The translations under genes were made by a program, and so were the position numbers. A stretch of 29,523 nucleotides of DNA, from the IMG/VR virus record IMGVR_UViG_3300037882_001239, positions 1 to 29,523 of that record. One strand, 5' to 3'. Below are positions 6,461 to 15,100 of the stretch, one piece after another. This stretch comes from a virus. The notes under the pieces were generated by a model. That model did no database searches and was not told the origin of the DNA. It saw nothing but the letters and a program-made list of their open reading frames with translations. Each line of letters opens with the position of its first letter. Within the stretch, counting starts at the first letter, position 1.

Positions 6461-8761
6461 ATGGCGACGAACCTCCAGCCTGCATTCACCGCAGGGGAGC
6501 TGTCCCCCTATCTCCAGGATCGCGTTGATCTGGAGAAGTATCGCTCGGGTTGCACGACGCTCCAGAATTTCCTTTTAACGCCTTACGGCCCCGTGCGCAA
6601 GCGTCCGGGCACCGAGTATATAAACGGCGCAGTCTCCAACACGGTGGCGTCCCGCATGATAAAGTTCCAGTTCTCCGCGAAGGTTGGCTACATCATCGAG
6701 ATGTCCACTGGAGTGCTGAATTTCTATGTGAACCGGGCCAAGGTGGCTTCCACCGTGGCGCACCCGTATCTTGATTCGGAGTTCCGGGAAGTCCAGGTGG
6801 CCCAGCTGAATGATGTCATGTGGTTCACTCATCCGAACCACGAAGTGATGAAGCTCTCCCGCACGGATGCGGGGGTGTTTACTCTGGCCGAAGTGGAATA
6901 CCTTGAGCCCCCGCTTCGAGAGGAGAACACGCTCGACACCCACACGATGACCGCCGACGCGATCACTGGGACAGGGATCACGTTGATATCCACCCTACCA
7001 ATTTTCGACGAGGATCACATCGGCGGTTACTTCCGAATCGGGCATTACCAGGACACTACTCAGATTACCCAGAGTCTCCGCTTTACAGGCACCTCCGCGT
7101 CGATGCCCGTCCGTGGGGACTGGGAGATTATCACCACAGGAAGCTGGGATGCCCGGTTACGGATTGAGCGAAGCGTCTCCAATGGTCCATGGCGCACCCT
7201 GAGGGAGTGGGTAGACACCACGGGAACACGGAATTTTACGGCTACCGGCACGGAGCTTAACCCGGAAGCGTCCTATCGTATCGCGGTCCTCAAACTTGGG
7301 ACATCCGGATCGGATAGCAATCCACCGGAGCCCACTGCGATCTTCGAAGTGGTGAACCCAGTCCATTATGGGATGGTGAAGGTGACCGCTTACGCATCGT
7401 CCACCTCGGTGACCGTGACCGCCGTCCAGCCTCTTTCACCTACCAATGGCACCACGGCGACCGAACTTTGGTCCGAGGGGGCATGGTCTGATTTTCGCGG
7501 GCATCCTCGTACAGTGACTGGGCACGAAAGCCGCCTATTCTTCGGGGGCAATCGGGCGGAAGCACAGACCCTATGGGCATCTGACATTGACGCCTATGAC
7601 ACTTTTACCGCGCTGAATTTCGAGGATTCAGACAGCTTCAGCTACACGATCGGAGCGTCCGAATACAACGAAATCCAATGGATGGCCACCAGTCCGCGCA
7701 ACCTCATGGTCGGCACCACTGGTGGAGAATGGTCGTTCTCGTCGGGATCGGAGGAACTCACTCTGACGCCTACAAACGCCCGAGCACGCCGCGAATCCGC
7801 TTGGGGTGCCGACCACATCCAGGCCATATCTACTTCTAACGTCATCCTGTTCGTAGAGCAGGGAGGTCGGAAGGTGAGGGAATTGGCCTACTCCTTTGAA
7901 CAGGACGGCTTTATTTCGGCGGACCTTCTCCAGCTGTCCGAACACCTTGGAGAGGGCGGGATCAAGGAGATCGCGCTACAGCGTCACCGGGATACCACGA
8001 TTTGGGCAGTGACCGGGGCTGGAAATTTACTAAGCCTGACTTACGATCGAGCGGCCAACATTGTCGGTTGGGCCCGTCACGTGACGAAGGGTTCTTTTGA
8101 GTCGGTCGCCGTCGTGAATACTGGTGGTGAAGAGGATGAAATCTGGGTGTGCGTCAAGCGCACGATCAACGGGGGGACTGTCCGATTTATTGAGTCGTTC
8201 TACCCCGATATGTGGAGAATGCAGGAGGACCTTGAACAAGATGATCTCTTTTACGTGGATGCTGGCGTTCGTTACAGTGGCGCTTCTACCAGTCAAGTTA
8301 CCGGGCTGTCCCACCTCCTTAATGAGACCTTGGCGGTCCTTGAGAATGGGGCGAACACTCCCCTTCGAGCAGTGTCAGGCACAGGAACAGTGGATCTGGT
8401 GAACCCGTCCACTACGGTGATCCTCGGGATTCCGTTCACGGCGGAAGTTTCGCCGATGCCTTGGGAGACCGCCACGGAAGAGGGAACCAGCCAAGGCCGG
8501 GAGAAACGAATCCACGAAGCAGTGGTAAATATTTACAAATCAGGCGTGTTCAAGGTCGGCGTGGAAGGCGCCCAAGACCAGGTATATCTTCGGGACACCT
8601 CTGATCCGATGGATTCCCCGCCCCCACTAGCCACCAAGCAGATCTGCAAGGTGCTCCCTCGCAAAAATGATAAACGGGCGTATATTCGAGTTATCTCGGA
8701 CGCTCCGCTCCCACTCACGGTGATCTCGATCGTAGCGAAGTATAATGTAGTTGGTAAATAG
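6461..8761 (+). CDS. Tail tubular protein B (T7 gp12-like nozzle)
   Basis: This encodes 766 residues, close to T7 gp12 (794). It forms the hexameric nozzle that closes the tail and opens for DNA ejection. The diagnostic N-terminus is FTAGELSPYLQDRVDLEKYRSGCTTLQNFLLTPYGPVRKRPGTEYI. The family segment ELWSEGAWSDFRGHPRTVTGHESRLFFGGNRAEAQTLWASDIDAYDTF lies near residues 335-385, and the C-terminal pattern GREKRIHEAVVNIYKSGVFKVG follows. The region about residues 200-300 is beta-rich and could be an inserted Ig-like domain. A weak AGGA lies four bases before the ATG. Together with the upstream gp11-like gene it identifies the tail type with confidence. Confidence 0.94.
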   Translation: MATNLQPAFTAGELSPYLQDRVDLEKYRSGCTTLQNFLLTPYGPVRKRPGTEYINGAVSNTVASRMIKFQFSAKVGYIIEMSTGVLNFYVNRAKVASTVAHPYLDSEFREVQVAQLNDVMWFTHPNHEVMKLSRTDAGVFTLAEVEYLEPPLREENTLDTHTMTADAITGTGITLISTLPIFDEDHIGGYFRIGHYQDTTQITQSLRFTGTSASMPVRGDWEIITTGSWDARLRIERSVSNGPWRTLREWVDTTGTRNFTATGTELNPEASYRIAVLKLGTSGSDSNPPEPTAIFEVVNPVHYGMVKVTAYASSTSVTVTAVQPLSPTNGTTATELWSEGAWSDFRGHPRTVTGHESRLFFGGNRAEAQTLWASDIDAYDTFTALNFEDSDSFSYTIGASEYNEIQWMATSPRNLMVGTTGGEWSFSSGSEELTLTPTNARARRESAWGADHIQAISTSNVILFVEQGGRKVRELAYSFEQDGFISADLLQLSEHLGEGGIKEIALQRHRDTTIWAVTGAGNLLSLTYDRAANIVGWARHVTKGSFESVAVVNTGGEEDEIWVCVKRTINGGTVRFIESFYPDMWRMQEDLEQDDLFYVDAGVRYSGASTSQVTGLSHLLNETLAVLENGANTPLRAVSGTGTVDLVNPSTTVILGIPFTAEVSPMPWETATEEGTSQGREKRIHEAVVNIYKSGVFKVGVEGAQDQVYLRDTSDPMDSPPPLATKQICKVLPRKNDKRAYIRVISDAPLPLTVISIVAKYNVVGK

Positions 8762-8762
8762 G

Positions 8763-8990
8763 ATGGCACTCAAAGCAACAACCCAGAATCAGACGGTGTT
8801 CTTGGACAAGAGCACGACGCTGAACGAGCGTACCAATACTACCGCGCTTGATTACGCTGTTCTCGTAGAACTCGCGGTCATGAATGCCCACCTTGCGGTA
8901 ACTAGTGGGACGAATTTCCGGCCACTATATGAAGTGCTTGGAAGCTTGCTTTCCGACGTAGACGGACGGATACTAGTAACTAACTTGTAG
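8763..8990 (+). CDS. Small hypothetical tail-region protein
   Basis: This encodes 75 residues from ATG 8763, one base after the upstream stop. A TTG four codons upstream would overlap the nozzle gene and is less likely. The sequence (KATTQNQTVFLDKSTTLNERTNTTALDYAVLVELAVMNAHLA) is Thr/Asn-rich, then helical. It has no signal peptide or membrane segment, and I recognise no family. It sits between the nozzle gene and another small structural-looking gene, so a minor tail component is a reasonable but unproven guess. Confidence 0.65.
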   Translation: MALKATTQNQTVFLDKSTTLNERTNTTALDYAVLVELAVMNAHLAVTSGTNFRPLYEVLGSLLSDVDGRILVTNL

Positions 8991-8992
8991 CC

Positions 8993-9442
8993 ATGCCCAA
9001 GATATCCGAATTCACCGCCACCGCTACTCCAGCCTCAGGGGACTTCCTCATAGGCTACGACTCAGCCGTTGCGGTAAACCAGAAGTCTACCGTGGCTCAG
9101 TTAGCGCTGGTGTTTGCGGATACCCACAACGCCAAACAAACGCTCACTGACGGGGCTAACATCACCTACAATGCCGCATCGGGGCGTAACGCCAAGGTCA
9201 CCTTGGCGGGGAACCGTACCCTGGATGCGATGACCAATCCCACCGATGGCGAGCGCGGAGTACTCACGGTGATCCAGGACGCAACTGGGACCCGAGGGCT
9301 TACGCTGGCCGCTGGCTACACCGTTGTGGCGGGGGCCGCGGCGAGCATCGCTTCCCAAGCGGCAGCGAAACGGAGTTGGATCGAATGGATCTATGATGGC
9401 GGTTCTTCAGTCGTGTATTGTTGGATCACTCAAGAGCCCTAA
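8993..9442 (+). CDS. Beta-rich tail or fibre-associated protein
   Basis: This encodes 149 residues. The N-terminus (MPKISEFTATATPASGDFLIGYDSAVAVNQKSTVAQL) is the type often found in phage virion proteins that start with a short ISELxxxxxxxGxDxLxGYD motif. The second half (LTDGANITYNAASGRNAKVTLAGNRTLDAMTNPTDGERGVLTVIQDATGTRGLTL) is a repetitive beta pattern common in tail spike, fibre and decoration proteins. It is therefore probably exposed on the tail. The ATG lies two bases after the preceding stop, with a GTAGCC leader and no Shine-Dalgarno. Confidence 0.75.
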   Translation: MPKISEFTATATPASGDFLIGYDSAVAVNQKSTVAQLALVFADTHNAKQTLTDGANITYNAASGRNAKVTLAGNRTLDAMTNPTDGERGVLTVIQDATGTRGLTLAAGYTVVAGAAASIASQAAAKRSWIEWIYDGGSSVVYCWITQEP

Positions 9443-9445
9443 ACC

Positions 9446-9769
9446 ATGGATGTCGCCCCCTTTATCACGGCAATCACTGCGCTTGCCGCCGCGATCGCAT
9501 TCATGTGGAGGATGTTCCACGTGGAACATTCACGCACTGCGGAGAAGCTGGAAACCCGGTGGCAGGAGTGCGAGCAAAAGCATGAGTTGACTAGGAAAGA
9601 ACACAGAGATACTCAGAACGAATTGATGGTCGTGAAGGTCCAAATCGGGATGATCGAAGGCCGGATGGAGGGCTACACGAAGGCCAGGAATGATCTTCAG
9701 GACATGTTGATGGAAGCGAAGGGGACCACGTTGACCATCGGGAAGCCCACAATCACTGATGGAGGTTGA
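9446..9769 (+). CDS. Membrane-anchored coiled-coil protein (candidate lysis or membrane protein)
   Basis: This encodes 107 residues. Residues about 4-20 form one hydrophobic segment (APFITAITALAAAIAFM). From residue 30 onward the protein is highly charged and helical (AEKLETRWQECEQKHELTRKEHRDTQNEL and on), a probable coiled coil. One N-terminal membrane helix plus a long coiled coil recalls phage i-spanins and some holin-like proteins, but no partner spanin or endolysin is seen nearby. A structural or membrane-docking role is equally possible. Codons 23-28 contain the parS-like palindrome, encoding MFHVEH just after the membrane helix. M20 and M23 are alternative starts. The 3' end overlaps the next gene by 11 bases. 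Confidence 0.75.
   Translation: MDVAPFITAITALAAAIAFMWRMFHVEHSRTAEKLETRWQECEQKHELTRKEHRDTQNELMVVKVQIGMIEGRMEGYTKARNDLQDMLMEAKGTTLTIGKPTITDGG
9513..9528. other. parS-like ParB-binding site
   Basis: TGTTCCACGTGGAACA is a perfect 16-bp palindrome; the palindrome extends to 18 bp (9512-9529). The consensus for chromosomal parS is TGTTTCACGTGAAACA, and C/G variants at the fifth position from each end, as here, are known functional forms in some bacteria. Host ParB loads at such sites as a CTP-dependent clamp and spreads along DNA. The site lies inside the membrane coiled-coil gene. No parA or parB gene is visible in the window. The match is directly seen; ParB binding is inferred. Confidence 0.75.
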
Positions 9770-10157
9770 AATCTACGATCAGGATGCCCACTTCGACCTT
9801 CTGGTCCAGTGGTACCTGGCCAGGGGAGAGCCCGCCCCCATAACTAAACTCATCCCCAAGCTCACCGTTTTAGCTAAAGATTCGGCTGGTTACATCGCCT
9901 CGATCAGCTGCTATCAGGACAATTCCACGTGTGTCTGTTGGTTCGACTGGTTCATTGCCAACCCGGAAAGGACCCACTCCGCCATTGCCCGAGGGTCCAG
10001 GGTGATCCTTGATTTCCTGCTTGGTTACCTGCCGGGGGCTGGCTACAACTTATGTCTTGCGAATGTGGCAGACCCAAGGTTAATTAAGCAGCTAGAACGA
10101 CGTGGTTTCTTCGTGACGCAAAGCCACACCCAAATTCTAGCAAAGCCCGTATCTTAA
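9759..10157 (+). CDS. GNAT-like acetyltransferase in the T7 gp13 position
   Basis: This encodes 132 residues, close to T7 gp13 (138). The second half (WFIANPERTHSAIARGSRVILDFLLGYLPGAGYNLCLANVADPRLIKQLERRGFFV) has the layout of a GNAT fold: a strand, an acyl-CoA loop region (ARGSR) followed by a helix, then a strand and the common LxxxGF end. Such small GNAT-like proteins are frequent in podoviral tail clusters. T7 gp13, needed for virion assembly, occupies the same place between the nozzle gene and gp14. Enzymatic activity is uncertain because the loop is not the canonical Q/RxxGxG/A. The start overlaps the upstream gene by 11 bases and the stop overlaps the next ATG (TAATG). Confidence 0.7.
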   Translation: MEVEIYDQDAHFDLLVQWYLARGEPAPITKLIPKLTVLAKDSAGYIASISCYQDNSTCVCWFDWFIANPERTHSAIARGSRVILDFLLGYLPGAGYNLCLANVADPRLIKQLERRGFFVTQSHTQILAKPVS

Positions 10158-10651
10158 TGGCAGAAATCGCTACTATTGCCGCGTATGCCGCGATCGCGAG
10201 TTCCCTTATCGGGACTGGGGTAGCTGTCTATTCTCACGTCCAGCAAGGAAAAGCTGCGGAGGCTACTGGAAAATTCAACGCCAAGTTGGCGGCCAATGAG
10301 AGCCTCCGTAAGGAAGCCCTCGCACGGGAGAACATCCGGCGAACCAGGGAGATGAACCGGCGTTACCTCTCCACCCAGAAAGCCCAGCTCGCGGCGTCCG
10401 GGATCACCCTCAAGGGAACCCCCTTAGCAGTGCTCGGAAACGTGGCGTCCTCACTCGAATTGGAAGCGCTGGATCTGGCCTTCAACGCTGACCAGGAATC
10501 TCGTAAGCTCAAGAGTCAAGCGGCCATGTTCAAGTTCGAAGGGGCGCAGACCAAGAAAGCTTCTAACATTCAAGCCGGGGCATCCCTTCTTTCCGGGTTG
10601 GGTACCGCTGCCGGGCAACACTCGGACGCTAAATCGTCCGGCGCGATCTGA
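10157..10651 (+). CDS. Internal virion protein B (T7 gp14-like / P22 gp7-like)
   Basis: This encodes 164 residues, close to T7 gp14 (196). The family pattern is clear: a hydrophobic N-terminal helix (AAYAAIASSLIGTGVAVYSHVQQGKAAEA), then a charged helix with many Asn, Arg and Ala residues (NESLRKEALARENIRRTREMNRRYLSTQKAQLAASGITLKGTPLAVL) and the helical end with GASLLSGLGTAAG. In T7 such proteins are ejected and form a pore in the outer membrane. It is coupled to both neighbours by overlapping stop and start codons (TAATG, TGATG). Confidence 0.88.
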   Translation: MAEIATIAAYAAIASSLIGTGVAVYSHVQQGKAAEATGKFNAKLAANESLRKEALARENIRRTREMNRRYLSTQKAQLAASGITLKGTPLAVLGNVASSLELEALDLAFNADQESRKLKSQAAMFKFEGAQTKKASNIQAGASLLSGLGTAAGQHSDAKSSGAI

Positions 10652-12150
10652 TGATTCGGCTACCAAATAGACAGAGACTCAAAGATGCGGGAGGCGATGG
10701 TGTCCAGCTATCCCTTGGCGCGAGCGCCGCCGAATCGCAGGCTTTCTTGGCGATTGGCCAGGCTCTAGGGAGCACTGGAGACAAGCTTTCGGCATTCTCC
10801 ACCAAACTTGCCCGCGCAGATAACCTCCGCAAAGTGAGCGAAGCAGAGCTTTCGTGGGCGGGAGCGGAGGCGGAGTTCACCGTGAGTCTTCAAGGGGATC
10901 AGCACCCGGACCAGTGGCTTGGTCGTGTGGAATCCGTCATTGATGGGGCCAAGAAATCCATGGCGGGGACTAAGTATTCCCCGGAAGCAAAACAATTGAT
11001 TGATTCCAAGTTCAATGAATGGGCGATCCGGGCTAAGGGCAAGGTGGCTCTCCAGGCTGCCACGGTCCAGGTGCAAAAGGCCCGTGAGACTGGATATCTC
11101 CGCGCCAATATGGCGGAGCAGATCGGCGATTTCGACACGGCGAGGGGTATCTACGAGGAGATGCGGGCCGCCGAAGTGGATGACCCCACCCGGATTGATA
11201 AGGTCGAGCAGGACATGCAGCGCAATTTCGAAGCGTCTAACATCGAGGCGACCTTATTTGGTGATCCCACCCAAGCACAAATCCTGGTGGATGGGGCGGA
11301 GCACCTTTCCCCTGGAGAGAAGAACGCTTTCAAGCGCAGGATCCGCACGGCCCAGAACCAGACTCAGGGGGAATACGCGGAGCAGAAAGCCTACGAGTAC
11401 GCTCAAGGAAAGGTCCCCACCAAGGAAGAGATCCAAGCGGATGTTGAGGGCGGTTTGATGGACAAGGCAGATGGGGCCAGGTGGCTACAACGCATCGAAG
11501 CTGACCGCTGGGAAGTGGATTGGCCCAAGTATGGCGCGATGGAGGAAGCCGTGGGCTCTTACAATCCAGCGGAAGAAACTGCGGAGTTCGACAATATCAA
11601 GAAGCTTCAACGAGATATCCGAGGGAAAGCATTTCCCGAAGCTTACACCAACCGATTGCTTTCAGCGCTGGAGCACAACCGGACCCAGCGGGCGTCCAAT
11701 CCGGCCCAATCTACTATCCGGACTTCGGTTACCTCTATGGTGCGCGGATGGGCTACTCCTTCAAAGGGGCGTCCCGGTCAGTTCGGGGCCAAAATGGATT
11801 TTCAAGGCAACGTGGACAAGTCGAGCGAGATCGCATCCGAGATTGAGATGTCCAAATTTCGAGATGCCCTCCAGGATTTCCAACGAGATAATCCCACGGC
11901 AAGCCACGCAGACACCACCACATGGGCAGTGAACTACCTCGAAGGGTCCGCCAACAAAGTGGGGGCGGCGAGGGCAGTCCAGCACATCAACACGGGAACT
12001 TTCGACGTGCCCGCCGATGTCAGCGATGAGGAATTAAACTCGCTCCTAGAATCCAGCACAGTGGAAGGGATACTGACCCCGAAACCAATCAAAGAGAAGC
12101 CGTTTGAAAGACGATCCCAGTTCGATAGCCGTGGACTTCCTCAGCGCTGA
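10651..12150 (+). CDS. Internal virion protein C (T7 gp15-like)
   Basis: This encodes 499 residues; T7 gp15 is 747. It is alpha-helical and highly charged with no signal peptide (AELSWAGAEAEFTVSLQGDQHPDQWLGRVESVIDGAKKSM and following). Identification rests on position between the gp14-like and gp16-like genes, and on the style of the N-terminus (SLGASAAESQAFLAIGQALGSTGDKL), which resembles podoviral ejection proteins. In T7, gp15 with gp16 builds a tube across the cell envelope. The C-terminus is basic (EKPFERRSQFDSRGLPQR). The ATG overlaps the upstream stop, and its stop overlaps the next ATG (TGATG at 12148-12152). Confidence 0.78.
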   Translation: MIRLPNRQRLKDAGGDGVQLSLGASAAESQAFLAIGQALGSTGDKLSAFSTKLARADNLRKVSEAELSWAGAEAEFTVSLQGDQHPDQWLGRVESVIDGAKKSMAGTKYSPEAKQLIDSKFNEWAIRAKGKVALQAATVQVQKARETGYLRANMAEQIGDFDTARGIYEEMRAAEVDDPTRIDKVEQDMQRNFEASNIEATLFGDPTQAQILVDGAEHLSPGEKNAFKRRIRTAQNQTQGEYAEQKAYEYAQGKVPTKEEIQADVEGGLMDKADGARWLQRIEADRWEVDWPKYGAMEEAVGSYNPAEETAEFDNIKKLQRDIRGKAFPEAYTNRLLSALEHNRTQRASNPAQSTIRTSVTSMVRGWATPSKGRPGQFGAKMDFQGNVDKSSEIASEIEMSKFRDALQDFQRDNPTASHADTTTWAVNYLEGSANKVGAARAVQHINTGTFDVPADVSDEELNSLLESSTVEGILTPKPIKEKPFERRSQFDSRGLPQR

Positions 12151-15100
12151 TGCCTTTAAACCTCTCAACTGCGGATGCTCGCCGATTGCTGGCCCAAGGT
12201 GTCAAAGAGACTGATCCGGAACGGAAAGAGAAGTTCCGGAGCATCCTACAAAACCATACTTCGGAGAGGATCAAGGCTGGAATGGAGCCCTACAAGGAGA
12301 CCGAGCAAGAACTTGGTGCTCGTTGGGATCGGACCAAGAAGGTATTCGCGGGGCTGGATCAATACACCAATCCGGAGATCAACCCAAATCCGGTAGTCCC
12401 CGGAGACCCTGAAGCGCAACGGCGCTTTGCGGCGACATCGAACATTGCCTACCTGGCCCAGACACAAGGGCTAGATCCGACCGATGCGGCGGATATCTAC
12501 CCACTCCTTCGAGGACGCTACGCCCAGGAGGCCTTCGGAACCAAGGGAGACCCTGGGGATGAAGGGCTCTATGGGTTGATTAAAGGAGCCATCGACAAGG
12601 AGGCCAAGGTCATGGAGGCGTCCAACGCTGCCGCTGGCGGAGCGTTCACCAAGTCATTGGCCACCAAGAAAGGGGACAACTGGACTTCTGCCTATGCCGA
12701 ATGGCGGCAAGAGAACCCTAATCTTTTCGACCGCGAGGACAAGAAATCGGAGAAGGCCATCATGGGCGCTTTCCGGTCCGCGTGGAAAGAGGCTCATGCA
12801 GACACAACCGTCCACCGTAAAGTTGCCCGCACTCTCCTATCGGAACTTCAAGTTACGAAGGATGCGGAAGGTAATGAAATCAAGCCCGAGCTGTCCGAGG
12901 ATATCCTTCAAACTCTTCTCAACGGAAAGCCCGAAGACCGCCAAATTGTTTACACCATACTGCAAGGTGCGGAGAAGGGTGGAACAATTGAGACGGGAGC
13001 AATTGCGGATATACAGACAACGTTGGCCCGTTCTTTCGGCAACATGTTCGGGGCCGCTGGGGACATCAACATGGGACTCCACTCTCAGCGATTGGAATCG
13101 TTGCGTGCTCGACTGCGCCGCGGCGGAGCCATTTTCAAGACCGGCAACGATCCAATCTCGCTAGCGAATGTCAGCGCCGATGAATTAGGCGCGGGGTCCC
13201 GGATTGATCTGGACGCTGATGGGAATGCCATCCAGCGGAAGAAGGTCACCAAGGCCGAGGACATCAAAGAGATCACTCAGTTGGTGGGAGAGGCGGGCAA
13301 CTATCTGGACGTGCTCCGGGAACTTCGGACCCTCGATCAGCAAACGCTCAACCCGATTACTCCGACCCACTTTGTTTCCCGGAAGATACTACATCCGTTC
13401 CTAGAACAGGCGGGGACGGTTGCTGCATCTATCGCACTGCCCAGTATGGGGCTGCCTACGGCGATTGCGGAGCAGCGAATCCAGGAACTCCGTGGCCGTG
13501 GAGTCCCACTGGACAAAGCTACTACGATGGGGAGGCTGTCGGCGTCGATTGAGGCCCCCATTGAATTCCTCCAGACGATGACCGGGCTACGTGGTGCCAA
13601 GATCCTCGGTAAGGTGGCCGCGGGCACGGCCCCAGCCAAGGCGTTCGTCAAGAATGTCGCCACCACTCTACTGGTAGAGAATGCTCAAGAGGCTGTCCAG
13701 GATGCGACCAACCTCCTGATCCAGGGGGTAGGCAGTGCTTTTTCCGATGACATGTCTGCTCCCACCAAGGAGCACTGGAAGGAATACCTTGGAGGGCGAG
13801 CAGACACGTTCTGGGCTCTCCTACCCTTTGGTTTGATCGGCGGAGGCAGTGCCACTTTCAATGATTTCAAGCAGGGGAAAGCTTTGCTCAGAGACCGTCG
13901 TGCTATGGTGGCCGTTGGACTGGATCGGGAGACCGCCGTGGATGTCGCGACGACTGAAGACCCGGTCATGGCGCAAGCTAAACTCCGCCAGGCTTACGAT
14001 GATGGTAAGGTTGGGAAACCTGACCCCACAGCCTACAACGAAGCCCTCAAAGGACTTGCGGACGCTCACGAAGATATCACGATCGATCCCGAGTCCGGAG
14101 CGGTCACTCTTACCGACCTCACCACCGGGCAATCGGTCACCTTCCCCGACATTGAGTCCGCTCACATGGGCAGGGAGGACGCCCGCGAGGTATCCGCTCA
14201 AGATAATCTCAAGGCCATTCGTGCTGTCCAGAAGCGCTTTGAGAATCGCGGTCAGGTGGAGTATGCTCCGGACACCCTTAAGAAGGGGGAGAGCCTAGGA
14301 ACCCGAGTTGATTCGGGGGAAACGACCACCGAGCAGGCTCGTCAACGGGTGCAGGCATTGGCGCTGGAGGACGGCCATGCTCTGGATCATTACGATAACC
14401 TCCCATTCTCTGCTTTCCCGATCCACGCTGAATCATTCTTCAACGAAGCCACGGGCCGGTTCATGGTGCGGATGGGTGAGGAAGGCGGGGTCAAGGCGGC
14501 CATTGAGGATTCAGCGGAAACAGTCTTCAAGAACTGGGATATAGCTGGTTACCGGACTATTGATCAATACCGGGAGTGGATAAGCCAGTTCCAGGCAATC
14601 AATCGGAAGAAATTCCATCTCCTGGATGACGTGGCCACGGCGACCAAGGAGGAAGTGATCGAAGCCATGTCCTCTCTTGCAGTGGGCTATGCCTACAACA
14701 AGTCGGCGGATTACAGTTTCGATTCTACCCTGACCCGTATTCTTCGCCAGTTGGCCGAACTATGGCGACACGCTACCCAGCGGGGGGCCTTGTTGATTAG
14801 CCAGTTCGAGGCAGGAGTCTTAGACAGTGATTTCCATTCGGCGATCGCTTCCGCTGCGGGACTGGACGCCCCCGCCCGCAAGCGGATGGAACCCGTGTTC
14901 CGCAAGCGCACGGCGGAACAGGTGATTGATGACCTTCGGAGTGATATCTCTATAGAGGTCTCCCGTGATACGGACCCCGATCCGGAGACCGTGGTGGCCG
15001 ATGCGGACACGTTGCGTTTCCTTGACGCTATCCTAGTAGCAGTTGGCCCCAGGGCGGACCACCGCAAGGCGAAGAAGGTCAAGGGGGCAAAGCCCGTGGA

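Noticed and set aside
8075-8086. Second parS-like palindrome CGTCACGTGACG in the nozzle gene
   Set aside because: Only the inner TCACGTGA matches; the outer GTT/AAC bases of parS are absent.
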